42,748 nt of DNA. It comes from Alphaproteobacteria bacterium. GTDB lineage: Bacteria > Pseudomonadota > Alphaproteobacteria > Rickettsiales > 21-14-0-20-44-7. The number at the start of each line of letters is the position of its first letter. Positions within the stretch are counted from its first letter, which is position 1. The translations under genes were made by a program, and so were the position numbers. The DNA is taken from contig JABDBO010000002.1 of the NCBI GenBank assembly GCA_013288575.1, positions 8,037 through 50,784 on the forward strand, read 5' to 3'. Below, piece after piece: positions 7,437-15,643 of the stretch. The notes beneath the pieces are model-generated. The model did not search any database and was not told the DNA's origin. It saw nothing but the letters and a program-made list of their open reading frames with translations.

Positions 7437-7930
7437 TATTTTTTTCCGGGTTTAGTATTTGGGTTGATAAGCGGGTTGAAATTAGAGAACATATCAAGCG
7501 TTTTATTAAACAACTCCTGTTGGCCACCCCACATTGAGCGATAAATATCCTCAAAAGGTTTAAGCGGGTTGGCGGCAGTCATATTCTTCTTCATCTCATC
7601 CTGCTTTTGCATGAAAGCCTGCATAACAGAGTTCAGATAAACAGGCACTATGTTTTTTAGCGAATCATCATAAAAAGCGATCACATTCTTCAAAAACTCG
7701 GCTGGAAGCAGGTTTTCGCCTTTGCTTTCCTGCTCAAAAATTATTTGCGCGAGTACAGATTTGGTGAGGTCTTCACTAGTTTTGGCATCTTTAACGATAA
7801 AATCTTCGCCCTTTTTTACCATTTGGCAAAGGTCATCAAGCGTTACATAACTGCTGATTTGCGTGTTATACAAACGCCGATTTGCATATTTGCGAATTAT
7901 TACCGGTTGTTTTTTCTTATCTTCAGCCAT
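7436..7930 (-). CDS. phaR: Polyhydroxyalkanoate synthesis regulator PhaR
   Basis: The 164-residue product has the PHB/PHA accumulation regulator DNA-binding domain at the N-terminus (I-I-R-K-Y-A-N-R-R-L-Y-N-T at about 10-22), followed by the accumulation-regulator domain to about residue 120. PhaR family proteins bind PHA granules and repress phasin and other PHA genes when polymer is absent. Only 11 bases separate its start from the divergent phaE-like start, so control signals for both must overlap coding sequence; TATAAT/TATTAT-like hexamers occur right there. It is coupled to pagL downstream. Confidence 0.92.
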   Translation of the reverse strand: MAEDKKKQPVIIRKYANRRLYNTQISSYVTLDDLCQMVKKGEDFIVKDAKTSEDLTKSVLAQIIFEQESKGENLLPAEFLKNVIAFYDDSLKNIVPVYLNSVMQAFMQKQDEMKKNMTAANPLKPFEDIYRSMWGGQQELFNKTLDMFSNFNPLINPNTKPGKK

Positions 7931-7941
7931 ATTATACTCAC

Positions 7942-8262
7942 ATGAAGGATGACGAGTTAAACGAGTTTGCCAACCAATTCATTAATTTGTGGCAGGAAAA
8001 TTTCACAAAAGCAATAGCCGACCAGAAAATCATTGAATATATGATGCAGATGGGCGCAAATATGCAGCAGTTTTATGACAAAACACCATTTAATGATAAA
8101 TCCTTTACCACAGCCGCTGCCAATCCATTTGTCGCTGGCTATGACCAGTTATTTAGGCGCAACGACGATGATAGAATTAATGAGCTCGAGCGCCGAATCG
8201 AAAATCTCGAAGAGCAAATTAAACAAAGCAAAACTAGAAGTCGAAAAAGCAGCAAGAAATAA
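7942..8262 (+). CDS. Small PHA-synthase-associated (PhaE/phasin-like) protein
   Basis: The 106-residue product is helical, Gln/Asn/Met-rich in the middle, and ends in a heptad-like segment (about 78-95) with a Lys/Ser-rich tail. The open frame extends 60 bases upstream, but that part runs antisense into phaR, so the ATG at 7942 is preferred. Its place between phaR and a PhaC-like gene, and the C-terminal leucine-zipper-like helix, resemble class III PhaE subunits and phasins; it is much shorter than typical PhaE. The 3' 95 bases overlap the next gene in another frame. The functional call rests mainly on context. Confidence 0.6.
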   Translation: MKDDELNEFANQFINLWQENFTKAIADQKIIEYMMQMGANMQQFYDKTPFNDKSFTTAAANPFVAGYDQLFRRNDDDRINELERRIENLEEQIKQSKTRSRKSSKK

Positions 8263-9175
8263 GCTGCTAGATTTTTTTGCTGGAATCAATAGTTACGCCA
8301 CCCAACCAGTTTCAGAATGGAAACCAAACGCAAAGGTAATCTGGCAGGAAGGTTCAACCAGAATTTTAGATTTTGGTGGCAAGGGCCAGCCAATCCTCTT
8401 CATCCCTCCACTTATTAATCGCGCCAATATCCTTGATTTATCCGGCGAAAAAAGCCTGATGAAATTTTTGAGCAAGCAAGGTAATGCGCTGTTGGTTGAT
8501 TGGGGTGCGCCAACCGAAAGCGAAATAAATTTCAACTCCGATTCTTACATCCAACGCCTCACACGCTTCTGCCAAACTCAAAAAAAGTTAATCATTGGTG
8601 GTTACTGCATGGGTGGCTTGCTCGCTCTAAAACTTGCCAAATGCATAGAGCCAAGTGCTTTAATACTATTGGCTACACCGTGGAATTTTCATGCACCTGA
8701 TGTCAAACGCGTAGAAATTCCTGCAAAGCATATGCACAAATATCTCGATGATCTTGAAACTGTTCCGCCGGAATTTATACAATCGCTATTCATGATGGCA
8801 GATCCGTGGCGTGTTTATAATAAATATTCCAGCATGGGCAAGAGCTCTGCACCACAGAAAAAATCGATGATGGAAATTGAATATTGGGTCAATAATGGCG
8901 TGCCAATGTCAGTTCTCATGGCTAAAGAATGCATTATCGATTGGACTATAAACAATACTCCCGGCAAGGGCAAATGGCTTGATGTTTCAGATTTACAAAT
9001 GCCGGTTTTTCTTGGCTGCCCAACCAATGATAAAATTGTTCCTATAGGTTGCTCAATTCCATTAGCTGGGCTTCTTACCAATGCTACATTACACAAATTC
9101 AATTGTGGACATATCGGCATGCTTACCCGTAAACTCTGTTTTGAACCGATTAAGGAATGGCTAGAAAATTTATGA
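8168..9175 (+). CDS. phaC: Poly(3-hydroxyalkanoate) synthase-like alpha/beta hydrolase, PhaC class III type
   Basis: The 335-residue product has the PhaC-type lipase box G-Y-C-M-G-G with Cys147 as nucleophile, Asp288 in P-T-N-D-K, and His315 in G-H-I-G-M-L, the Cys-Asp-His triad of PHA synthases. V-D-W-G at 110-113 is also typical. The length suits class III/IV synthases. The frame is open from 8075, but earlier sequence only mirrors the phaE-like gene; ATG 8168 (or 8180) is the likely start, giving a 95-base out-of-frame overlap. The stop overlaps lolA by ATGA. It could be a PhaC paralogue without polymerase activity. Confidence 0.82.
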   Translation: MIELMSSSAESKISKSKLNKAKLEVEKAARNKLLDFFAGINSYATQPVSEWKPNAKVIWQEGSTRILDFGGKGQPILFIPPLINRANILDLSGEKSLMKFLSKQGNALLVDWGAPTESEINFNSDSYIQRLTRFCQTQKKLIIGGYCMGGLLALKLAKCIEPSALILLATPWNFHAPDVKRVEIPAKHMHKYLDDLETVPPEFIQSLFMMADPWRVYNKYSSMGKSSAPQKKSMMEIEYWVNNGVPMSVLMAKECIIDWTINNTPGKGKWLDVSDLQMPVFLGCPTNDKIVPIGCSIPLAGLLTNATLHKFNCGHIGMLTRKLCFEPIKEWLENL

Positions 9176-9780
9176 AATATCTTTTTGCGATTATATTAAT
9201 TCTAATTTCAACATCTGCATATGCTGACGAAGCGCAAACAGCTGAAAAAGTTGAAGCCTATTTAAACGCACTAACCACTTTCAGTGCCGATTTTTCGCAA
9301 ATTGATCCGGAGGGAAAAGAGGCGGGCGGAAAATTTTATTTAAAACGCCCCGGCAAATTCCTCTGGCAATATGATGAGCGCCAACCAGTTGAAATTGTCT
9401 CTGATGGCAGCCAGTTGGTTTATTATGATAAAAAGCTAAAAGAAGTTACATACACAAATGCGAAAAATAGCCTGGCCGGCTTTCTTTCGCGCAAAGTTAT
9501 AAAATTTTCCGGCGATATAAAACTGCTTTCAGCTACTGATGAAAATAATGAAATTCACATAGTTGTTACGCAAAAGAATAAACCCGAAGATGGAGTTTTA
9601 AGTCTTATTTTTGATGATAAAACCATGCAGTTTATTGCACTCAATGTTACCGATCAAAACGGCGGCATGACAAAAATCAAATTCAGCAACCAGCAATTAG
9701 GCAGCGCGCTTGCTGATAATATTTTCATTTTCAAAAACCCGAAATATTCTTCCGTCAGCAATGTCTGGGAAGGAAAATAA
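9172..9780 (+). CDS. lolA: Outer-membrane lipoprotein carrier LolA
   Basis: The product is a periplasmic chaperone that shuttles lipoproteins from LolCDE to the outer membrane. The signal peptide ends in A-Y-A near residue 19, followed by the LolA fold, with the characteristic F-x-A-D-F-x-Q segment near 37-43 and G-x-F-Y-L-K-R-P-G-K-F-L-W near 55-67. I chose ATG 9172 over 9157 because it forms an ATGA overlap with the PhaC-like stop and directly begins a normal signal peptide. Length (202 aa) is typical. The pilin-like gene abuts tail to tail with no spacer. Many lipoproteins in this window (DolP-like, LpoA-like, DUF2459, the 47-aa protein) would be clients. Confidence 0.92.
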   Translation: MKYLFAIILILISTSAYADEAQTAEKVEAYLNALTTFSADFSQIDPEGKEAGGKFYLKRPGKFLWQYDERQPVEIVSDGSQLVYYDKKLKEVTYTNAKNSLAGFLSRKVIKFSGDIKLLSATDENNEIHIVVTQKNKPEDGVLSLIFDDKTMQFIALNVTDQNGGMTKIKFSNQQLGSALADNIFIFKNPKYSSVSNVWEGK

Positions 9781-10569
9781 CTACTGCGAATAGGGCAGCA
9801 TAGCTACAAAAAGGTTACATGCTTTATCAGTATAACTAGGGTTATATTTTGTAAAATCACCAGCGACAGTGCAGTTTTGCGGCGACGAAATAAAATATCC
9901 TGTCGGGTCGCTAGCATCGTTAGCGCCCACTGTTGCCGCTTGCGCAATCACTGTGGCGCTATAGTTTTGTGGATTTGGTAATCCGGTTAAACCATCATCC
10001 ATTTTCATATCAATTGCTAAAGCTTCGCCCGGGGTATAGCTCACATAAGAGGCGCCATTATTGCCACCTGGTAGAATTGGATTATTACAGCATCCAGGGC
10101 TAATCACGCCAATTTGATAATAATTGGTATAATGCATTTGAATTATGAGCGGATCAAAATGAATTGGTGCTATTAAAGCTGGTAGAATTGTGCCTCCGCT
10201 ATAAACGGCAATACCGTTACCATAATTTGCTTTAATTTCTGTTTTGTTAGCGCCAATTGTATAAATTTCGCCTATATAACCACTATTTACCAGATTTGGG
10301 GTGAATACTAGAAAAGATTCCATTTCGCCAATTGTGCCGTCACCATCTGGAGTCCAGCCATTGGCTGAATCATTAGGATTATCGCCTGGTAGGTGAGCAA
10401 ATTTTGTCTTATAATTAGCGACTGCCACATCAACTTGCTGTATTTGTCTAACCAGCATCTCTACCTTAGTAGTTGATATCATGCTTTGGGCAACAAGAAT
10501 CCCTCCAATAAGCAAGCCTATGATTACTAATACAATTGATAACTCAACAAGGGTAAAACCGCGTTTCAT
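9781..10569 (-). CDS. Type IV pilin / type II secretion pseudopilin-like protein
   Basis: The N-terminus has a class III (prepilin) signal: M-K-R-G followed by F-T-L-V-E-L-S-I-V-L, with Glu at +5 of the mature protein and a hydrophobic helix to about residue 28. Prepilin peptidase would cut after Gly4. The 262-residue length is larger than most major pilins. The globular part is Asn/Gly-rich with four or more Cys residues, including a Cys-Cys pair near 160. No pilus or secretion assembly gene is nearby, so it is an orphan here. Its stop directly abuts the lolA stop. Confidence 0.8.
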   Translation of the reverse strand: MKRGFTLVELSIVLVIIGLLIGGILVAQSMISTTKVEMLVRQIQQVDVAVANYKTKFAHLPGDNPNDSANGWTPDGDGTIGEMESFLVFTPNLVNSGYIGEIYTIGANKTEIKANYGNGIAVYSGGTILPALIAPIHFDPLIIQMHYTNYYQIGVISPGCCNNPILPGGNNGASYVSYTPGEALAIDMKMDDGLTGLPNPQNYSATVIAQAATVGANDASDPTGYFISSPQNCTVAGDFTKYNPSYTDKACNLFVAMLPYSQ

Positions 10570-10682
10570 AAAAATACAATATAGCAGCGCCTTTAATTAT
10601 CAATATCAAATGGTTCAAATTCAAACAGTTTTATCGAAATAAATAGTTAAGGTTTTTATGCTAAAATTATTGCGGAGTTTTT

Positions 10683-11582
10683 ATGGAAAAACTAAGTCGA
10701 GAAGAGAGAATTGCTGAAAATGTAAAAAGATTCAATGCGGCGAATCGGAAAACGGCAATTATCGTTACAATTTATTTTGTGCTCTTCTCCATCACAATGG
10801 GATATTTCCTTCATGTTGGCGCAACCACTAGCCTGGGCTGCAAAATCGCCCTCGTAATTTACGCAACAATCGCCATATTTTTCCTCTTCAGCCGCAAACT
10901 ACCAGACTCAAGATATGATTATATAAAACCATCCGCTGCTGAAACCGAAGCCGAAATTTTTGAGTTCACGGTCGAAAACTCCAATGTCTTAATACTCCGC
11001 CAGCGCATCATGAATGTAATATTCACCTTAATTTGCGCATCAATAACTATTTTTATCGCCTATAGCGGTATAATTGAAATTCACAAAAACGGGTTACCCA
11101 ATTTTCAAAACCAGAATGATGTAGTTTTTACCGCAATGGGTATAATTTTCTTTATTATCTTTGGCTATGGCGCACTTAGCTCATTTATGGCCTTTTGGAT
11201 TTTGCCGCGCGAAGAAATGAACTTTAAAAATGGCGGCGGTCAGCTTTTAAAAATCTCACGCGAATTAGTTTCTATCAGCCCGCTAGTAATGATTTTTGAT
11301 AATGCACTGCGTGAAAAACTAGCAAAAGAAAATAAGTCATTTCTTGAATTGCCATGGGGTGAGATTGATAAAATTGTTGTGCGTGATCAATATTTGGATA
11401 ACAACCGCTCAGCTAATTACGAATTCCACCTAAAACATAGCCAAAGTGGCTTGCTTAAAAAGCTTTTATCTTCCTATATTTCGGTTTCGCGCCGTGAGTT
11501 TTTTGGTCAAGAAAGTGATATTGTTGAGGCTCTGCGCAAATTTGCCAAATGCCAGGTTGTTATCAAAGATAAGATCAGATAG
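10683..11582 (+). CDS. Hypothetical membrane protein with four TM segments
   Basis: The 299-residue product has a short charged N-terminus, two predicted membrane helices (about 24-46 and 54-73), a loop, two more (about 108-132 and 148-175), and a soluble C-terminal part of about 120 residues. A CGGAG ribosome site lies 5 bases before the ATG. I recognise no family. The C-terminal part, alternating hydrophobic and charged residues, could be a PH-like or other beta-rich domain, but that is a guess. It precedes the polyprenyl synthase gene by 35 bases and may share its transcript. Confidence 0.75.
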   Translation: MEKLSREERIAENVKRFNAANRKTAIIVTIYFVLFSITMGYFLHVGATTSLGCKIALVIYATIAIFFLFSRKLPDSRYDYIKPSAAETEAEIFEFTVENSNVLILRQRIMNVIFTLICASITIFIAYSGIIEIHKNGLPNFQNQNDVVFTAMGIIFFIIFGYGALSSFMAFWILPREEMNFKNGGGQLLKISRELVSISPLVMIFDNALREKLAKENKSFLELPWGEIDKIVVRDQYLDNNRSANYEFHLKHSQSGLLKKLLSSYISVSRREFFGQESDIVEALRKFAKCQVVIKDKIR

Positions 11583-11617
11583 TAGACAGGCGCGCCTAAC
11601 TCCACTAAAACCTCTCC

Positions 11618-12592
11618 ATGACAATTGAAAACCTGGCTAATCTTGTTGCGCCTGAGCTTGAAAAGGTGAATGAAAAAATCATCGAAGCTAGCGGTAACCA
11701 TGTGGAGCTTATTCCAACTGTCGCCAAATATATCATTTCCGGCGGCGGCAAGCGCGTGCGCCCAATGTTCACGCTCGCCAGTGCCAAAATGTGCGGCTAC
11801 CAAGGTAACCGCCATGTCAACCTGGCAGCAGCAGTTGAATTCATGCACACGGCAACGCTTTTGCATGATGATGTCGTCGATGAATCAGATAAACGCCGTG
11901 GCCGCGACACTGCTAATAACATCTGGGGCAACAAACCTAGCGTGTTAGTCGGTGATTATTTGCTCGGCAAAGCTTTCCAGATGATGGTGGCTGATGGTTC
12001 ACTTGAAGTTTTGCGCATCCTTTCCGATGCTGCAGCACATATTGCGGAAGGTGAGGTGATGCAGCTTTCCACAACGAATAATATCGAAACTACCCTGCAG
12101 CAATATATTGAAGTGATTGATGCCAAAACCGCTTCACTCTTTGCTGCGGCTTGCGAAGTTGGCGGGGCTATAGTTGAGGACGAAGCAAAAAGTGCAGCAC
12201 TCAAAGAGTTCGGCACTAATTTCGGCATTGCTTTCCAGATTATTGATGATGCACTTGATTATTCCGCCAATCCACAAAAATTTGGCAAAACCATCGGTGA
12301 TGATTTCCGCGAAGGCAAAGTTACCTTGCCGGTGATTTACGCTTATGAGCGGGGCGGGGCGGATGATAAAAATTTCTGGCGTAATATTATTGAAGAAGGC
12401 GCTGAAATTCGCGAGTCAGAGTTAAATGCTGCGCATAAAAAAATTCATGATACCGGTTCATTTGCAGCCACAATTGAATTTGCCAAAAATTATGGTGATA
12501 AGGCTTGCAAGGCGCTAAATAAATTTCCTGATTCAGAAATCAAAACTGCATTTTTTGAAATTGTCGATTTTTGCATAAATAGAGATTTCTAG
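11618..12592 (+). CDS. ispB: Long-chain polyprenyl diphosphate synthase (octa-/decaprenyl)
   Basis: The 324-residue trans-isoprenyl diphosphate synthase extends farnesyl/geranylgeranyl diphosphate with isopentenyl units to make the ubiquinone tail. G-G-G-K-R-V-R-P is at 42-49, the first Asp-rich motif D-D-V-V-D at 84-88, and the second D-D-A-L-D at 210-214. A small residue (Ala79) five positions before the first Asp-rich motif is the feature that permits long chains. Exact length (C40 or C50) cannot be read from sequence. It is followed by a 192-base regulatory gap. Confidence 0.92.
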   Translation: MTIENLANLVAPELEKVNEKIIEASGNHVELIPTVAKYIISGGGKRVRPMFTLASAKMCGYQGNRHVNLAAAVEFMHTATLLHDDVVDESDKRRGRDTANNIWGNKPSVLVGDYLLGKAFQMMVADGSLEVLRILSDAAAHIAEGEVMQLSTTNNIETTLQQYIEVIDAKTASLFAAACEVGGAIVEDEAKSAALKEFGTNFGIAFQIIDDALDYSANPQKFGKTIGDDFREGKVTLPVIYAYERGGADDKNFWRNIIEEGAEIRESELNAAHKKIHDTGSFAATIEFAKNYGDKACKALNKFPDSEIKTAFFEIVDFCINRDF

Positions 12593-12712
12593 CTTCAGTT
12601 GCATCTAACACCCCAAAAAAGAGAAAAAAAGTTGTACTCAGGCAACAGTGAGAAACAATCTAGGCTTTGATGTTAATCAATTGATGTAATTAGCCCATTT
12701 TTGTGGTAGTGG

Positions 12713-12727
12713 TTAATTATTAGTTAA
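12713..12727. promoter_or_regulatory. CtrA-type box upstream of the acyltransferase gene
   Basis: TTAA (12713-12716), a 7-base spacer, then TTAA (12724-12727), which matches the alphaproteobacterial CtrA full-site pattern TTAA-N7-TTAA. It lies 58-72 bases before the ATG and about 16 bases upstream of the proposed -35 hexamer. Confidence 0.5.
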
Positions 12728-12743
12728 TTTATACACTCTTAAG

Positions 12744-12771
12744 TTGTATTTTTAGCTATAAAGGGTATAAT
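12744..12771 (+). promoter_or_regulatory. Candidate sigma70-type promoter of the acyltransferase gene
   Basis: TTGTAT (12744-12749), 16-base spacer, TATAAT (12766-12771). The start of transcription would fall around 12778, giving an almost leaderless mRNA because the ATG is at 12785 and no Shine-Dalgarno site is seen. An alternative -10, TATAAA at 12757-12762, would give a slightly longer leader. An ATACA-N9-TGTAT dyad (12731-12749) overlaps the -35. Confidence 0.5.
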
Positions 12772-12784
12772 TTGGGTATATTTT

Positions 12785-13555
12785 ATGGTGAACTTCAATC
12801 CAGCTATCGTTGATAGGCTGAATTCCTTGTCGCAATCGGCTTTGCGTGGCCATTATATATTTAGCCGTGAATTTGATGATGGCTATCTTTCTAAACGTTA
12901 TTCAAAGCAAGACGCTTGGCCACATAACGTGCGTGTTAGCACTGTTAACAGCCGTAAACATATTGAGCAATATTTTGCCATTCGCGAAGAAACCTACAAA
13001 ACTTCAGTTGGTGCCAATTTCTACGCTGGCGAAGATGAATATGATGGTAAAAGCCATATAGTTCTGGCTTTAGCTGGTGATAATTGCATTGGCGGTATTC
13101 GGATAACTGTCAGCAGCCCTGAAAACCGCATGGCCCTTCCAACCGAGAAAGACGGTTTTCAGTTCAAAACTATATATGACAAAATTGAATTTGAAGACTT
13201 AACCTATTGTGAAGCTACAAGATTAGCGATTTTGCCAGATTTCCGGAACAGTAATGTTTTACCAATGCTATTTGAGGCGGCAACCAAATATGCAATTGAT
13301 GTTTTAGGTGTGGAAATGGTCTTTGGCCGTGCCGCTAATCTGCAAACCAGAATCTTCCAAACTCACTATAGGAACATGGGCTATAACCTTGTTATTAGAA
13401 GAGATATCAAACCGCCTTCAAAAGGAATGGATGCGGCAGTTGTGCAAATCTTCGGTATAGATTTCACGCCTGAAAGGGTTTTTGAAGATACGCTTAAATC
13501 ATATAATACTAATAATGCGAAACCGGAAGAAGTGTCTGAATTAGAATTTGCCTAA
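12785..13555 (+). CDS. LuxI/FeeM-like N-acyltransferase (GNAT superfamily autoinducer-synthase type)
   Basis: The 256-residue product has the residue pattern of acyl-homoserine-lactone and N-acyl amino acid synthases: Arg67 in an F-A-I-R-E-E-T-Y segment, D-E-Y-D at 84-87 with S-H-I-V-L-A following, G-G-I-R at 103-106, and E-A-T-R-L-A-I at 143-149, matching the D-x-x-D, R and E-x-x-R positions of LuxI. It is longer than LuxI (about 200 aa), with an N-terminal extension and a polar C-tail, closer to FeeM-type N-acyl amino acid synthases. It would use an acyl-ACP or acyl-CoA donor; the amine acceptor is unknown. No LuxR is adjacent. A CtrA-type box lies upstream and a TonB receptor operon follows. 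Confidence 0.72.
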   Translation: MVNFNPAIVDRLNSLSQSALRGHYIFSREFDDGYLSKRYSKQDAWPHNVRVSTVNSRKHIEQYFAIREETYKTSVGANFYAGEDEYDGKSHIVLALAGDNCIGGIRITVSSPENRMALPTEKDGFQFKTIYDKIEFEDLTYCEATRLAILPDFRNSNVLPMLFEAATKYAIDVLGVEMVFGRAANLQTRIFQTHYRNMGYNLVIRRDIKPPSKGMDAAVVQIFGIDFTPERVFEDTLKSYNTNNAKPEEVSELEFA

Positions 13556-13568
13556 AATTTTAGGCAAA
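13547..13568. terminator. Perfect 22-bp palindrome across the acyltransferase stop codon
   Basis: TTTGCCTAAAA followed by its exact reverse complement TTTTAGGCAAA. The stop codon TAA (13553-13555) lies inside the left arm. It could form a hairpin at the mRNA end, but it has few GC pairs and no T-run after it, so terminator function is uncertain; a binding site next to the CtrA-type box at 13569 is an alternative. Confidence 0.4.
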
Positions 13569-13584
13569 TTAACATTCGCTTAAC
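13569..13584. promoter_or_regulatory. CtrA-type box upstream of the TonB receptor operon
   Basis: TTAA (13569-13572), CATTCGC, TTAAC (13580-13584), an exact fit to the Caulobacter CtrA consensus TTAA-N7-TTAAC. It is 47-62 bases before the ATG. TTGATGTTAA follows at 13588-13597, a decamer also present at 12667-12676 upstream of the acyltransferase, and a CATAAT -10-like hexamer is at 13607-13612. Confidence 0.55.
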
Positions 13585-13630
13585 CTATTGATGTTAAAAA
13601 CTAGTCCATAATCAAAAATGGGTTAGTTCT

Positions 13631-15643
13631 ATGCTACGCAAAAATATCAATAAATGGGCTTTGACCACTGCGATAGTTGCTTTGCTATGTGGAAACATCA
13701 CTCCCGCATTAGCCGCTGATAACGGTTCAAATTCAGGCGATGACCTTGATAAGCTCCTTGATATGCCAATCAAAGATCTAACAAATATGGAAGTTACTTC
13801 CGTTTCCAAACGTGCGGAAAAAGCTTCCGAAGCAGCCGCTGCAATTTATGTGATTACCCAGGAAGATATTCGCCGCTCCGGTTTTAACAGCCTGCCGGAA
13901 GTTTTACGCATGGTGCCAGGTGTGCAAGTTTCACGCATCAATTCCGGTTGGTGGGCAATTACTGCTCGCGGTAATGCGCAGCCATTTGGCAATAAGCTTT
14001 TGGTTTTAATCGATGGCCGTTCAATTTATAACCCGCTTTTCTCCGGAGTTCTCTGGGAAGAACAAAGCACTCCGCTTGAAGATATCGAACGCATCGAAGT
14101 AATTCGCGGCCCAGGCTCAACTCTTTATGGTGCCAACGCAGTAAACGGCGTTATCAACATCATCACTAAAAATTCAAAAGATACGCAAGGTAACCTCGCA
14201 TCTGTAGGCGGTGGTAATTATGACAAATTCAGCGGTTTATACCGTTACGGAGGCCGCATAAGCGATACTGACACTTATCGCACTTATATAAACAATTACG
14301 AACAGGGTGATTCAAAAACCGAAAGCAGCCATAGCACTTTCGATGCTTATGATATGACTCGCGGCGGTTTCCGTTATGACGGCGGCGATAAAATGGGCAA
14401 TGCTAATTATACAGTATCGAGTGATGTTTATAAGGGCGATCGCGAACTACCATTCACCATGCTTCCGGCAACTAATGCGCAAGGCTCTATCGATGGCACG
14501 CAAGTGCATGATATGTTCGGCGGCAACGTTATTGGCAAATATGATAAAAAACTTGATAACGGTTCCGATGTGCAATTGCAGGCTTACTATGATTTCACAG
14601 GCCGTGATGCTAATACTTTCGGCTATAAAATCAGCACTGTAGATCTTGACGCACAGCACAACATAAACCTTTCTGAAAACCACCAATTCATGTGGGGTTT
14701 GGGTTATCGTGGCGTACTTGCCAGCCTTGATAGCGCGGTTGATGCCAGCTATGACAGGGATAATATGCAAACCAATCTCTTCAGTGGTTTTGCACAAGAT
14801 AAAATCCAGATCGTTCCTGATGAGCTTTATTTAACTCTCGGTTCAAAAATCGAGCATAACAGTTTTTCTGGCGTTGAGTTTGAGCCAAACGCACGCGTAA
14901 CCTGGCTTCCAACTCAAACTCAAACCGTGTGGGGTGCTGTAACTCGCGCCGTCCGCACGCCTAGCATTGCCGAAAGAACCATCACTCAGGCCATTGTCGG
15001 CTCGGCATTTGGTGTGGCTTCATATCAGGGCAATGATGATGTTACATCTGAAAAACTCATAGCTTATGAACTTGGTTACAGAAACCAGCTGACTAAAACT
15101 TTTTCAGTGGATGTGACGACATTCATCAATGATTATGATAGCCTCCGCACATTTGCGGCAACTTCTAATCCATTTATTTTAGATATCCAAAATAACGCTC
15201 AAGGTATCACTCGCGGTTTTGAAGTTTCATCGAATTGGCAAGTGTTTAGAGATTGGAGCTTGACTGGCAGTTACAGCTATCTTGATCCGCATTTGAAAAA
15301 TGATGAACCTGCTACAAATAGCTTGGATGCTGATAAGGACACTTCACCGCATAATATGTTCAACATCCGCTCGCATTATGACATTAGCAGTGAATGGGAA
15401 TTCAATAACTCGGTCTATTATATGTCAAAAATTGCCAGCGCGGCAATTACTGATACCCATGGCGTTGATGGCTATGCCAGCCTTGATGCCAACGTTATTT
15501 ATAAGCCCGCTAAAGGTATTGAGTTAATGTTATCTGGCGAAAACCTTTTGCATGATATGCATCAGGAATTTGGTTCAGCGCCATATAGTATTCCGGCAGA
15601 AATTCCACGTTCAGTATTCGGTAAGGTTACATTCAGGTTCTAG
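13631..15643 (+). CDS. TonB-dependent outer-membrane receptor
   Basis: The 670-residue product has a signal peptide to about residue 28 (A-L-A-A), a short N-terminal segment with V-T-S-V-S-K-R (TonB-box region) near 55-61, a plug domain to about 185 with the motifs I-R-R-S-G, L-P-E-V-L-R-M-V-P-G-V, L-V-L-I-D-G-R and I-E-V-I-R-G-P-G-S-T-L-Y-G-A-N-A, then a 22-stranded-barrel-sized region ending in F-R-F. It lacks an FpvA-like signalling extension. It is followed with no spacer by the YfiR-like gene and then the kinase, so uptake and sensing are probably linked. The ligand is not predictable. Confidence 0.9.
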   Translation: MLRKNINKWALTTAIVALLCGNITPALAADNGSNSGDDLDKLLDMPIKDLTNMEVTSVSKRAEKASEAAAAIYVITQEDIRRSGFNSLPEVLRMVPGVQVSRINSGWWAITARGNAQPFGNKLLVLIDGRSIYNPLFSGVLWEEQSTPLEDIERIEVIRGPGSTLYGANAVNGVINIITKNSKDTQGNLASVGGGNYDKFSGLYRYGGRISDTDTYRTYINNYEQGDSKTESSHSTFDAYDMTRGGFRYDGGDKMGNANYTVSSDVYKGDRELPFTMLPATNAQGSIDGTQVHDMFGGNVIGKYDKKLDNGSDVQLQAYYDFTGRDANTFGYKISTVDLDAQHNINLSENHQFMWGLGYRGVLASLDSAVDASYDRDNMQTNLFSGFAQDKIQIVPDELYLTLGSKIEHNSFSGVEFEPNARVTWLPTQTQTVWGAVTRAVRTPSIAERTITQAIVGSAFGVASYQGNDDVTSEKLIAYELGYRNQLTKTFSVDVTTFINDYDSLRTFAATSNPFILDIQNNAQGITRGFEVSSNWQVFRDWSLTGSYSYLDPHLKNDEPATNSLDADKDTSPHNMFNIRSHYDISSEWEFNNSVYYMSKIASAAITDTHGVDGYASLDANVIYKPAKGIELMLSGENLLHDMHQEFGSAPYSIPAEIPRSVFGKVTFRF

